Part shown: one piece after another, positions 47,180-57,172 of the stretch
Numbering within the stretch: the stretch's first letter is position 1
Layout of the letters: the number at the start of each line of letters is the position of its first letter
Assembly: GCA_014155875.1 (NCBI GenBank)
Contig: JACEFZ010017670.1
Coordinates: forward strand, 1-64,000
Length of the DNA stretch: 64,000 nucleotides
Origin: Cepaea nemoralis
Taxonomy: Eukaryota > Mollusca > Gastropoda > Stylommatophora > Helicidae
Reading direction: 5' to 3'
Position numbers and translations under genes: made by a program
The notes under the pieces: model-generated
What the model was told of the DNA's origin: nothing
The model's input: only the letters and a program-made list of their open reading frames with translations
The model's database searches: none

Positions 47180-47192
47180 GGTTCGACTTTCT

Positions 47193-47205
47193 TAAGATGG
47201 GGCCT
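47193..47205 (+). other. Candidate polypurine tract
   Basis: AAGATGGGG lies just before the 3' LTR, in the position for plus-strand priming. It is short and interrupted by T, so the assignment is tentative. Confidence 0.45.
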
Positions 47206-47206
47206 A

Positions 47207-49389
47207 TGTGACAAAACGCCAGTTGCCCATGTCCTCAGGCCTTCTTTGGGTTTGGGTAAACAGGGGGAAACAGCTTTCGGGAACCCTCAGTTTTCTTATT
47301 CGCTCAATCACCATGGAAGATAGTTCTCTGGGTTGCTTTAACAACACGATCTTTTTAATAGAACGACTAGATATATGTCTTGTCTTGGGGTAAAACCCGA
47401 TAAGGCCCCTTGCACCAAATACGCACTAATGTAAATTCTTGGGCCATCAATGTCGGTTTACTCAAGTACGATTTGTAGACTGCCTCATGTCTATTTGACA
47501 CTTCAAAGAGTGCGACAGATGAAGCGCAGCATGCTGATGGTTGACTGATAGGTAATAAAGGGGTTTATTTGGTATTGCTAGACCTTGGTCTATAAAGCTA
47601 ACTGGTTGTCTCGACTAGTGAGACGAATTGGCGAAATGGCAGTCTTGCCATATTGGGAGTGGGTTGACCGTTGGCCAATCTAGCTAAGCGTCTTGTTCTT
47701 GGCATTGTCTGGGAACGAATCTGAGTAATATAGCTTCCCAGATGATTTCGCTTGTTCTTGGCAGCAGATGGGCGGGGGCTATCTTTCTTCCTACGGCCTG
47801 AACTCTGCATACTGTCATCTTTCATCTGACTATAAACATTACAGATCCACGGAATGCCGGAAGGAGGGGAGTACTCCGTGGGGACGGATTCCACCCATCT
47901 ATCTTCTTGAGCCGGAAGAGGCGATCCACTGTGCTATCTCTTTCGTCTTTCGGCCGATGGGGTGGCCAGGTGGACTGAATGGTTACTGGTCGATAGGATG
48001 ATGTCGGGGATATAAATATACCTCTCTATCTCACTGAGAGAACCTGAACTCATCTGAATCTACGTGTTATGTGAGGCACTGCCGGTACATTGTGGCGACA
48101 GCTCCGATGAGAGCAGCGGCCGGAAGGAGTAGTATCTTCTTTCCTATTCTTGCTGGGAATGGGGAACGACACTTCTTTACATACAGATAATTACACACAC
48201 AACACCACAAATGCTGTGTCGTGAGAAAGAGAGGGTTTGCAATTGAGAGAGAAGCCGGGAAACGAAATTGCCCAATAATAATAAAGGCATGGTATGAGAG
48301 TGGAGAGTGAATCTGGTATGAGGAAAATGGGTAAGGTAACTAGGGTCAAACGACAAGACCTCGTCAAGCTGAAGGCCTAGTCTAGGAAAGAAGCCGCCAA
48401 TCCAGGACCTCTTGGTAGGTCAGGCCAATTCAATCAGGGCTCTTGATTGGTATTATTATGTATATATTTTGTTTATAGCAACTGATGTGCTGAGACCATT
48501 AGGAGTCTCCATGTCGGCTGTACCAGAAGTTTAAGCTGGAGGCTCTCACAATTGTTTGTCCTTTCCAGGGTCTTTCTTTTTGGAGGTGAACCGAGCTGAA
48601 GGTCTCGACAGGGCTAATACACGGAAAGTTATGTTTTAGCCGAGTCCTTGTCAAGTTTTGGGCCATACCAGGCCAAGGGTATGATCTCTACCAGATAGAG
48701 CCACAGCTGGCCGAAAGAATGACCATCAGCCTTTCCAACACATCACCAGTCATCTCGATACGCTAGGATCGAGTCCTTTTGTATTATTGGCTGGACCCCG
48801 CCAATCACTCAGACACACCCATTATTATATAAGAATTGTTCTCCATGATATTATTTCCTACCCGACATTATGCCAAGTGATTCCATGGCACTTCCCTAGA
48901 ACATTTGATTACTATAGACTGTTGTCCATGGAAACTTGGAAGCTTGATTCTACAGCGGCCTGTTATTCCTACAACCGATCGGGAAGGAGGATACTAACGA
49001 AGGACCTAATCGGTGAGGCAGATGTCGACTGACGGGACTTTGTAGTACTCTTCAGTCTATGAGGAAAAGTCATGAGGCTCTGTGCCTGAACTTTATCCTT
49101 GTTGTGTCTGTTTAGAACTATCTGTTTTAACTGCCTTAATGTTTTCCTGTGCTGTTCTTTATTAGGTTAATAAAATTACTTTCAAGTTATTCTGACGATC
49201 GCCATGTTATCTATGCGTCAGCCAGAAAGACACGTCAGGGAATAGGTCCCGAGGTCGAAAGAGAGAGTGACAGTGAGTCCGGGGAACGAAGAAGGGTTGG
49301 CAAGCAAAGACCTATCCCAGCCAGAGCGAAAGAATAGTTTTGAAACATTGTGACATAATTATTTGGGACCCTCCACGTAGCTTGTTACA
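47207..49389 (+). repeat. 3' LTR of the Gmr1-like element
   Basis: 2183 bp, colinear with the 5' LTR apart from scattered substitutions and one 8-base difference near 48378. It ends GTTACA and is followed directly by the target duplicate TCTAG. Confidence 0.93.
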
Positions 49390-49902
49390 TCTAGAACCAC
49401 ATCACTGCCCGAGTGTCGGTTGTCCTATAACAATATGGGTCTAGAGCCACATTACTGCCCGAGTGTAGGTTGTCCTATAACAATATGGGTCTAGAACCAC
49501 ATCACTGCCCGAGTGTCGATTGTCCTATAACAATATGGGTCTAGAACCACATCACTGCCCGAGTGTCGATTGTCCTATAACAATATGGGTCTAGAACCAC
49601 ATCACTGCCCGAGTGTCGGTTATCCTGTGACAATATGGGTCTAGAACCACATCACTGCCCGAGTGTAGGTTATCCTGTAACAATATGGGTCTAGAACCAC
49701 ATCACAGCCCGAGTGTCGATTGTCCTATAACAATATGGGACTAGAACCACATCACTGCCCGAGTGTCGATTGTCCTATAACAATATGGGACTAGAACCAC
49801 ATCACTGCCCGAGTGTCGATTGTCCTATAACAATATGGGTCTAGAACCACATCACTGCCCGAGTGTCGGTTGTCCTGTAACAATATGGGTCTAGAACCAC
49901 GT
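49390..49902. repeat. 50-bp minisatellite, right part
   Basis: About ten more units of the array interrupted by the Gmr1-like element, ending in GAACCACGTGCG. Confidence 0.95.
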
Positions 49903-50009
49903 GCGCAAATCGCAAACAGGCGTGTACAAGGCTCCTTTACTGGCTTACTTTACTATGCCATATAAACCAGATGCCTTCTACACGCCTTAAGACACATAGC
50001 GTTGCTGGA

Positions 50010-50097
50010 CACATGTTTGTATAGACCAGATACATGTTCGTATAGACCAAACACATGTTTGTATAGACCAGACACATGTTTGTATAGATCAGACAAC
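50010..50097. repeat. ~24-bp tandem repeat (GACACATGTTTGTATAGACCA)
   Basis: Four units, with the frame partly open on the minus strand as a result. Confidence 0.8.
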
Positions 50098-50199
50098 ACT
50101 CGTGGCTGATGTGGTCAGTGTCACGCCGGCCGCCTTTACTTCCCAAGATATTTCCTGTAGCCATTTTGGGCTGGTCGACCTGTGAGCCCATGTCAAGTT

Positions 50200-50290
50200 T
50201 AACAATTCGAATCCGCCCTCCTACATTTCGAACCCGTGACCCCCAGTGAGACAGGCCAGTGTCTAACCACTAGGTGAACGTGGTTCCCAT
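50200..50290 (-). mobile_element. tRNA-derived SINE-like head
   Basis: On the minus strand an A-box-like CACCTAGTGGTTAG and a B-box GGGTTCGAAAT are spaced as in tRNA. It lies just downstream of the C1q exon stop codon in transcript sense. Confidence 0.55.
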
Positions 50291-50300
50291 GTCATAGAAC

Positions 50301-50716
50301 TCACCCCAATAGAAAACACGAAAAGAAAACCCATTTGGTATAATCATTCTTCGCCATTTGGTACACATGTAAAAACAAAACTTCACCAGCTTTCATGTCA
50401 ACAACACCCACACCACAACCGGTAGTTTGTTTCGTCACAGCTGAACTCTCACACACGAGAGTACTTGACTCTTGATCCAGACTTTGCTTGTACTGGACAC
50501 CAACATGCAGACGTTCGTTCTCATAGAGATATAATGAAACAGCTGTCACATAGAGTCCATCAACTGGAGCTGTGAATATCCCGCTGTCTGCATTAAAGTT
50601 CTTGCCAACATTGCAGTCCGTTCCCGTGTACTGACTTATTCTAGTGTTGACAGCAACTTCTCCTATAAACTTCCTCCGAGCACTAAATCCACATCTAGTT
50701 CTTGGAGATTTCACTT
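50301..50716 (-). CDS. C1q-domain terminal exon
   Basis: The exon encodes a C1q globular domain of about 137 residues, the trimeric beta-jellyroll module that molluscs use widely in secreted recognition proteins. The core signature is clear: NADSGIFTAPVDGLYVTAVS, then HVGVQYKQ, and the C-terminal FFSCFLLG just before the TGA at 50301. A splice acceptor (TTCTTTTACAG) precedes the exon, which starts at 50716 and needs one base from the previous exon to complete its first codon. No stop or frameshift is visible, so it may be functional. A decayed duplicate lies 1.2 kb upstream on the same strand. The signal peptide and any coiled coil must come from upstream exons; the candidate at 61 kb ends in a different phase. 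Confidence 0.85.
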
Positions 50717-51095
50717 CTGTAAAAGAATCAACGCAAGGTTTCTCTTCATTTCATTCTCTTGTTAAAAACAAAACTACAATGCCAAACTATACTAAGGCTA
50801 ACTATCATCATCAGCGTAACCATCAAATGTCTTGCCAAGTGACATGTGTGAAAATGCTTCTGCACACTTCACAATGTCCAAGAGAATGTATCAATGACTG
50901 ACATAATGTATTCCATGGCGGAAAAAAGAAAATCCTAATCTGCACAGTTCGCGGAGACTCCACTAACCAGGCGGCCTTAATTCCTCAGGCTCAAAGACCC
51001 CGTTGCCATACACCGCAAGGTACTATATTGGCAGTAAATGACAGTGGCAGATGAAAGGCTGTCAAGAAACATGTCACTCTAACTTCCTTTACCAT
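50717..51095. other. Probable intron, homologous to DNA upstream of the second C1q copy
   Basis: On the minus strand the stretch around 50820-50900 (GATACATTCTCTTGGACAT...GACATTTGATG) resembles 52445-52515 upstream of the C1q pseudogene. The duplication therefore included intron sequence. Confidence 0.5.
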
Positions 51096-51312
51096 TTTAT
51101 CCATTCATCTATCCAGTTGTTACATTATGTTCAAGGTATATTAGAGAGCATGTTGAAACAGCTTTATCCATTCATCTATCCAGTTGTTACATTATGTTCC
51201 AGGTATATAAGAGAGCATATTGAAACAACTTTATCCATTCATCTATCCAGTTGTTACATTATGTTCCAGGTATATAAGAGAGCATGTTGAAACAACTTTA
51301 TCTTCTACCCTT
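51096..51312. repeat. 67-bp tandem repeat
   Basis: Three and a third units with CATTCATCTATCCAGTTGTT and GAGAGCATGTTGAAACA, at exact 67-bp spacing. Confidence 0.9.
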
Positions 51313-51464
51313 TATCCTCCATTGGAGCACAGGACCATAAAACTACCCATACCAGGCCGTCTGATATTTTACTGTCTCCTACAGCTCCCTCCATGTCCTC
51401 CGTATTATTCATTTCTGTCTATAATTATCTTTACGCGTGTCTGTATTCTGTTTGTGTGTTCTGT

Positions 51465-51467
51465 GTG

Positions 51468-51535
<68 letters not shown>
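51465..51535. repeat. (TG)n microsatellite
   Basis: Nearly pure (TG)n preceded by TGTGTTC repeats. The Cys/Val frame through it is an artefact. Confidence 0.95.
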
Positions 51536-51537
<2 letters not shown>

Positions 51538-51589
51538 GATATGAAATATCATCATGTGCCAAGTCGATAAGCATGGGCGGTCATGTTTC

Positions 51590-51840
51590 GCCATCTTACG
51601 TGATCACTAGAGTCGTGTTCTTGTGTCGACCATGCCACGTGACCAAGCCATCCAGATATTTACTTCTCTGCCTTCCCCATATTCTTTCCCCCTTAATATT
51701 GCTAGTTGTCACCAAGTTCTCTAGTTTATCGCTTCTTATAACATGCCCAACAAATGTTGACTGTCTATTTATAATTTCTCTAATCAGTTTATGGTTTTCA
51801 TTTGTTTCTTGCTAGAACTTGGTCATTGGTTTTTCTGCTA
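51590..51840 (-). pseudogene. LINE ORF2 C-terminal fragment
   Basis: A continuous minus-strand frame reads RQSTFVGHVIRSDKLENLV and then RQRSKYLDGLV, matching the post-RT region of LINEs whose canonical form is FLGHVIR...GRPRTTYLD. No start, stop or catalytic region is included. A related fragment lies at 55.1 kb. Confidence 0.6.
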
Positions 51841-51924
51841 ACGCATGACATTCTTTGGATTTCCCTTACAAACAACATGTCGACTGCCAATAGATATTTT
51901 TCAGCTTGTCTGAACATTATGTGA

Positions 51925-52347
51925 CATATCACTCATGGCAATAAAAAACAGGAAAGAGAACAATTTTCTCTGATAACTATTCTTCTCTATAAAGTTTACA
52001 CATGAATACAGCACACCACCAGCATTCATGGCTACAACAGCCACGCCACAAGCGGTTGTGTGTTTCCCTCGCAGCTGAACACTCACACACTAGGCTACTG
52101 GAAGATTGGTACATACAATTGCGTGTGTTTGACATCCCCATTCAGTTCCACTTTCTTGAAGAGACATAATGAAATAGCTGTCACATAGAGTCCATCAACT
52201 GGAGCTGTGAATATCCCGCTGTCTGCATTAAAGTTCTCACCACCATAATAGTTCTATATTGTTTATTGTTTTATACTGTCTGCAAGGTCCTCTTCTGTGA
52301 TCCATGATTTAGCATTAAATTCACAGCTGGTTCTTGAAGATTTCAGT
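51925..52347 (-). pseudogene. Decayed C1q-domain duplicate
   Basis: The same acceptor context (TTCATTGACAG) opens a C1q-like exon. The core block NADSGIFTAPVDGLYVTA and the later ...ACGVAVVAMNAGGVL block are recognisable. In-frame stops occur within the first 30 codons (TAA at 52263-52265 and a TAG soon after) and again later, and part of the C-terminal half is in another frame. Its position 1.2 kb from the intact exon on the same strand indicates tandem duplication followed by loss. Confidence 0.75.
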
Positions 52348-52629
52348 TCTGTCAATGAATCACCACTAATTCTCTCCCCATAACGATCACGTGTAGAAAA
52401 CGACACTGCTGAACAATACCATTGCTGGTTATTATTATCAACATTAAATGTCAGGCTATTGGGCATGGGTGATCCCACTTCTCCACATTTCCAGATGTCC
52501 AACAGAATGTATCCTTCCCTGAGCTCACATGTGTCAACACCGTGATTATATTCTGTCACGTGATGATATTTGTCCATACAAAAATAAAGTTTTGTAGCTG
52601 GAAACTGCTGTGGGTATGTGAAGTGCAGG

Positions 52630-53057
52630 GACCATCACATGTGTGGCCTGAGTGCACGGAGGTATGTGAAGTGCTGGGAACATCACATGTGTGGCCTGAG
52701 TGCACGGAGGTATGTGAAGTGCTGGGACCATCACATGTGTGACCTGAGTGCACGGAGGTACGTGAAGTGCTTGGACCATCACATGTGTGGCCTGAGTGCA
52801 CGGAGGTATGTGAAGAGCTGGGACCATCACATGTGTGGCCTGAGTGCAAGCAGGTATGTGAAGTGCTGTGACCATCACATGTGTGACCTGAGTGCAAGCA
52901 GGTATGTGAAGTGCTGGGACCATCACATGTGTGGCCTGAGTGCAAGCAGGTATGTGAAGTGCTGGGACCATCACATGTGTGACCTGAGTGCAAGCAGGTA
53001 TGTGAAGTGCTGGGACCATCACATGTGTGGCTTGAGTGCACGGAGGTATGTGCGTTG
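52630..53057. repeat. 48-bp minisatellite
   Basis: Nine units at exact 48-bp spacing with ACCATCACATGTGTGGCCTG and AGGTATGTGAAGTGCTGG. Being 16 codons long, the unit leaves long frames on both strands (214, 184 and 161 codons), which are repeat artefacts. The array ends ten bases before the splice acceptor of the next exon. Confidence 0.95.
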
Positions 53058-53067
53058 TCCTTTGCAG

Positions 53068-53262
53068 GACGTTGTGTTCAAGCCCAAACCCCAGGTTCAT
53101 TTACTAGACAAGTTTATGTTCAGTTTGCCATTGCTTTCTGAACGGCAATTTAACGTTGAATTCCAACTGACCGGCAAAGTATATGAACCCCATACCCTGC
53201 CGTCAAAATACCGAAAGTTTAAGCGCAAGCGCATTAAGCCTGGCGACCACGCCGACGTCTAA
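53068..53262 (+). CDS. Unidentified terminal coding exon
   Basis: A strong acceptor (GTTGTCCTTTGCAG) precedes a 64-codon open stretch ending in TAA at 53260-53262. The encoded segment begins D-V-V-F-K-P-K-P, continues with a mixed hydrophobic and charged middle, and ends in a very basic tail (KYRKFKRKRIKPGDHADV). Composition and codon use are unlike the flanking repeats, so it is probably the last exon of a real gene. I cannot name the family; a small RNA- or ribosome-associated protein would fit the basic tail but that is a guess. It lies on the opposite strand to the C1q exons. No upstream exon is recognised. Confidence 0.5.
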   Translation, partial: DVVFKPKPQVHLLDKFMFSLPLLSERQFNVEFQLTGKVYEPHTLPSKYRKFKRKRIKPGDHADV

Positions 53263-53274
53263 ATGGAGGATTAG

Positions 53275-53512
53275 TTAGTCAATATTTAGCTTGCTGACCT
53301 CTACATGGAGGATTCGGTGGTCAGTATTTAGCTCACTGACGACTACATGGAGAAATAGGTGGTCAGTATTTAGCTTGCTGACCTCTACATGGAAGATTAG
53401 GTGGTCAGTATTTAGCTCGCTGACCTCTACATGTAGGATTAGGTGGTCAATATTTAGCTCGCTGATCTCTACATGGAGGATTAGGTGGTCAGTATTTAGC
53501 TCGCCAAACGAA
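53275..53512. repeat. 42-bp minisatellite
   Basis: About five and a half units at exact 42-bp spacing, with CTACATGGAGGATTAGGTGG and CAGTATTTAGCTCGCTGA. Frames on both strands are repeat-driven. It begins just after the terminal exon. Confidence 0.92.
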
Positions 53513-53799
53513 CTTCGATTGCAGACATCGAACATTTGTCCACGCCATTATGAAAGGCTGTCTGGAATCTTCCCTCCCTATCTTCCTCTAGATCTCTGTA
53601 TATTATTCTGTTCGGTCTTTACAGTGTGTTCCTGTTTATCCTCTTACAAGAGTGTTAGCCAACACAACTGTGCAACAAAACAACAAAACCCAAGCGCCAG
53701 TAACATACTCGCCCGAATACAGAGATAAGTGGAGAGTCATGGTCGCCAGTGTCTGGTTTTGAACAGCAGCAGCAGTAATAATAAACTCCACAACAACGA

Positions 53800-53825
53800 T
53801 AACAACAACATCAGCACAAATACCG

Positions 53826-53868
<43 letters not shown>

Positions 53869-53925
53869 CGATAACAACAACATCAGCACAAATACCAACA
53901 ACAACAACAACAACAACAAAACAAC
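53800..53925. repeat. (AAC)n trinucleotide tract
   Basis: Two runs of AAC/CAA, with the block GATAACAACAACATCAGCAC duplicated around the first run. Confidence 0.93.
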
Positions 53926-54023
53926 AGATAACTGTATAGAAGATGTGAGAGTTACCTAATTGTTGTAATCTCGGGGACATAACTGCCACCTCCTGGATTA
54001 ACTGAGTCAGCTGCAAAAGTTAC

Positions 54024-54104
54024 AGAAATACTATACTATACTATACTATACTATACTATACTATACTATACTATACTATACTATACTATACTATACTATA
54101 CTAT
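54024..54104. repeat. (CTATA)n pentanucleotide repeat
   Basis: About 16 perfect 5-bp units. Confidence 0.95.
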
Positions 54105-54105
54105 G

Positions 54106-54335
54106 TAGTCAAGATGGTACCGAGTCTAGCAAGCTTGCCTACCAGATCTGGAGGTAATGAGTTCGAATACCGTTGGATGAGGGCATATTTTCAGTGATCT
54201 GGACATCCAGGTGGACCCAGCCTAAAATTGGTACAGTAAATGTCCTCGGACGTAAAGGCGGCCGGCCTGATATTGACCACGTCATCCGGCGAGCGCCGAT
54301 TGCTCTGTAAAAATATCGGGCTAGCACCATTGTGG
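54106..54335 (+). mobile_element. SINE (tRNA-like head, conserved body)
   Basis: A tRNA-like head with GAGTTCGAATACC as B-box is followed by a ~150-base body containing CAGTAAATGTCCTCGGACG, GACCACGTCATCCGGCGAGC and CTCTGTAAAA..CGGGCTAGCACC. Bodies of this kind are familiar from molluscan SINEs, by memory only. Its 3' end runs without a gap into the 30-bp array. Confidence 0.65.
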
Positions 54336-55108
54336 TTGTGATGACGTACTCCAGCAACATTGTGGTTGTGATGACGTACTCCAGCAACATTGTCGTTGTG
54401 ATGACGTACTCCAGCAACATTGTCGTTGTGATGACGTACTCCAGCAACATTGTCGTTGTGATGACGTACTCCAGCAACATTGTCGTTGTGATGACGTACT
54501 CCAGCAACATTGTCGTTGTGATTACGTACTCCAGCAACATTGTCGTTGTGATGACGTACTCCAGCAACATTGTCGTTGTGATGACGTACTCCAGCAACAT
54601 TGTCGTTGTGATGACGTACTCCAGCAACATTGTGGTTGTGATGACGTACTCCAGCAACATTGTCGTTGTGATGACGTACTCCAGCAACATTGTCGTTGTG
54701 ATGACGTACTCCAGCAACATTGTCGTTGTGATGACGTACTCCAGCAACATTGTCGTTGTGATGACGTACTCCAGCAACATTGTCGTTGTGATGACGTACT
54801 CCAGCAACATTGTCGTTGTGATGACGTACTCCAGCAACATTGTCGTTGTGATGACGTACTCCAGCAACATTGTCGTTGTGATGACGTACTCCAGCAACAT
54901 TGTCGTTGTGATGACGTACTCCAGCAACATTGTCGTTGTGATGACGTACTCCAGCAACATTGTCGTTGTGATGACGTACTCCAGCAACATTGTCGTTGTG
55001 ATGACGTACTCCAGCAACATTGTCGTTGTGATGACGTACTCCAGCAACATTGTCGTTGTGATGACGTACTACAGCAACATTGTCGTTGTGATGACGTACT
55101 CCAGCTTC
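54328..55108. repeat. 30-bp minisatellite (ATTGTCGTTGTGATGACGTACTCCAGCAAC)
   Basis: 26 units, almost identical. The unit has no stop codon in several frames, so long open frames (303, 262 and 198 codons) exist on both strands. They are perfect decapeptide repeats and not credible genes. Each unit carries a TGACGT core. Confidence 0.96.
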
Positions 55109-55290
55109 CCTTTCTCATGACATGCCCACAGAATGTGGACTGTCTACTTCTGATACGAGTGACCAGTTCTCTTTGTCAGTTCACTTCTTTCAAGATATCT
55201 TCCTTGTTCTTTCTATCTGTCCACGGTGTTCTCATCATTCTTCTATAAAACCGCGTCTCCGCAGCTTCCCACAACATTCCTAGATTGTCT
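55092..55290 (-). pseudogene. LINE ORF2 C-terminal fragment
   Basis: The minus-strand frame reads RTPWTDRKNKEDILKEV, one TGA, then RSRQSTFCGHVMRKG. This is the region just after RT in LINEs (canonical WTDRVRNEEVL...FLGHVMR). It shares the RQSTF.GHV block with the fragment at 51.6 kb. Confidence 0.6.
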
Positions 55291-55299
55291 GTTAATTGC

Positions 55300-55550
55300 C
55301 CATGATTAGCTTCTGTAACCAGATAAATTACAGAGAATATTCTTCATCTTCTGAAAAGTTGCCTTTGTTTAGGTTATTTAACATTAACTTCCTTAATACC
55401 TGTTCTATCTATTATCATTATAGTATTCAAACAATTAAATATAGTGACGTGTCTCAGATATGTCTCGTTCACTTTGGTGTTGGGTTTAATCAATAAAATT
55501 GTAATTTGTCCGGAAGCAGTTTCCTGCTATGTGTCTGTGATATGATAGAG
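55300..55550. other. Unassigned DNA
   Basis: A 66-codon plus-strand frame (55296-55496) is present without motifs. There is an AATAAA at about 55491. Confidence 0.35.
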
Positions 55551-55554
55551 CCAT

Positions 55555-56605
55555 CACATTGTGTAAGCCTGAATGTACGGAGACATAGGTGGTCAATCTG
55601 TCCCTGACTTTATTGTAAGCCTGAATGTACGGAGATATAGGTGTCCAATCTGTCCCTGACTTTAGTGTAAGCCTGAATGTACGGAGACATAGGTGGCCAA
55701 TCTGTCCCTGACTTTAGTGTAAGCCTGAATGTACGGAGACATAGGTGGCCAATCTGTCCCTGACTTTAGTGTAAGCCTGAATGTACGGAGACATAGGTGG
55801 CCAATCTGTCCCTGACTTTAGTGTAAGCCTGAATGCACGGAGACATAGGTGGCCAATCTGTCCCTGACTTTAGTGTAAGCCTGAATGTACGGAGACATAG
55901 GTGGCCAATCTGTCCCTGACTTTAGTGTAAGCTTGAATGCACGGAGACATAGGTGGCCAATCTGTCCCTGACTTTAGTGTAAGCCTGAATGCACGGAGAC
56001 ATAGGTGGCCAATCTGTCCCTGACTTTAGTGTAAGCCTGAATGTATGGAGACATAGGTGGCCAATCTGTCCCTGAATTTAGTGTAAGCCTGAATGCACGG
56101 AGACATAGGTGGCCAATCTGTCCCTGAATTTAGTGTAAGCCTGAATGCACGGAGACATAGGTGGCCAATCTGTCCCTGAATTTAGTGTAAGCCTGAATGC
56201 ACGGAGACATAGGTGGCCAATCTGTCCCTGAATTTAGTGTAAGCCTGAATGCACGGAGACATAGGTGGCCAATCTGTCCCTGAATTTAGTGTAAGCCTGA
56301 ATGTACGGAGACATAGGTGGCCAATCTTTCTCTGACTTTAGTGTAAGCCTGAATGCACGGAGACATAGGTGACCAATCTGTCCCTGAATTTAGTGTAAGC
56401 CTGAATGTACGGAGACATAGGTGGCCAATCTTTCTCTGACTTTAGTGTAAGCCTGAATGCACGGAGACATAGGTGGCCGATCAGTCCCTGACATTATTGT
56501 AAGCCTGAATGCACGGAGACATAGGTGGCCAATCTGGCCCTGACTTTAGTGTAAACCTGAATGTACGGAGACATAGGTGGCCAATCTGTCCCTGACTTTG
56601 GCAGG
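55555..56605. repeat. 52-bp minisatellite
   Basis: About 20 units at exact 52-bp spacing, with GTAAGCCTGAATGTACGGAG and GGTGGCCAATCTGTCCCTGA. ACTTTAG units dominate the left and AATTTAG units the middle, so variants are segmental. It ends at a C-run near 56630. Confidence 0.95.
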
Positions 56606-56689
56606 CGATGAGACCAGCCGTCGCACCACCCCCCCCCCCTTCCCCACCATGCTCATGACATTATCAGCGCAGTTCCATATCACCGTATG

Positions 56690-57172
56690 TTACATTTGTG
56701 TCTGCAATTGTTCTTTGTTATAGACATTATTTATGTTGTTGTGTTGTTACATGTGTTTGTACAAGCGTTCTTTGTTATAACTATTACTTCTGTTTTCTGT
56801 TGTTATATGTGGGCGTAGACGCTTTATTTGTTATAACCATTACTTTTGTTGTTCTATTGTTACATTAGAGTGTACAATTGTTTTTTGTTATATATTTTAC
56901 TTCTGATTTTACATTTAAGTGTAAGTGTGTTCTTTTTTTATAACCATTACTTCTGTTTTTCTGTTGTTACATTTGGGTGTATAATTGTTCTTTGTTATAA
57001 CCATTACTTCTATTTTTCTATTTTTGCATTTGGGTGTACAAGAGTTTTATGTAATAAACATTACTTGTTTTTCTGTTTTTCAGACCTATTCCTTTGTTTT
57101 GACTATCTGATGCATTTATAAATGATTGATTGATTGATTGATTAATTGATTTATTAATTGATTGATTGATTT
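56690..57172. repeat. Degenerate ~57-60-bp repeat and (TTGA)n tail
   Basis: Six or seven diverged copies of TTCTTTGTTATAACCATTACTTCTG..TTGTTACATTTG lie before an imperfect (TTGA)n run at 57123-57172. On the minus strand that run is the 3' tail of the LINE fragment that follows. Confidence 0.75.

Larger units (their letters stand above)
40466..49389 (+). mobile_element. Full-length Gmr1-like Ty3/gypsy LTR retrotransposon
   Basis: The element is 8924 bp with 2.2-kb LTRs that start TGTGAC and end in ACA. It is bounded by a 5-bp target duplication TCTAG (40461-40465 and 49390-49394) within a minisatellite. The domain order is gag, protease, integrase, reverse transcriptase, RNase H. Integrase before RT is the hallmark of the Gmr1 clade and differs from other gypsy elements. 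By eye the LTRs differ by about 45-50 substitutions plus an 8-base indel, near 2%, so insertion is recent on an evolutionary scale. Several stops and frameshifts make this copy defective. Confidence 0.93.

Noticed and set aside
52546..53100. Minus-strand frames of 184 and 161 codons opposite the 48-bp array
   Set aside because: Period divisible by three explains them, and they run antisense over the terminal exon.
54139..55120. 303-, 262- and 198-codon frames as coding sequences
   Set aside because: All are translations of the same 30-bp tandem unit in different frames and strands.
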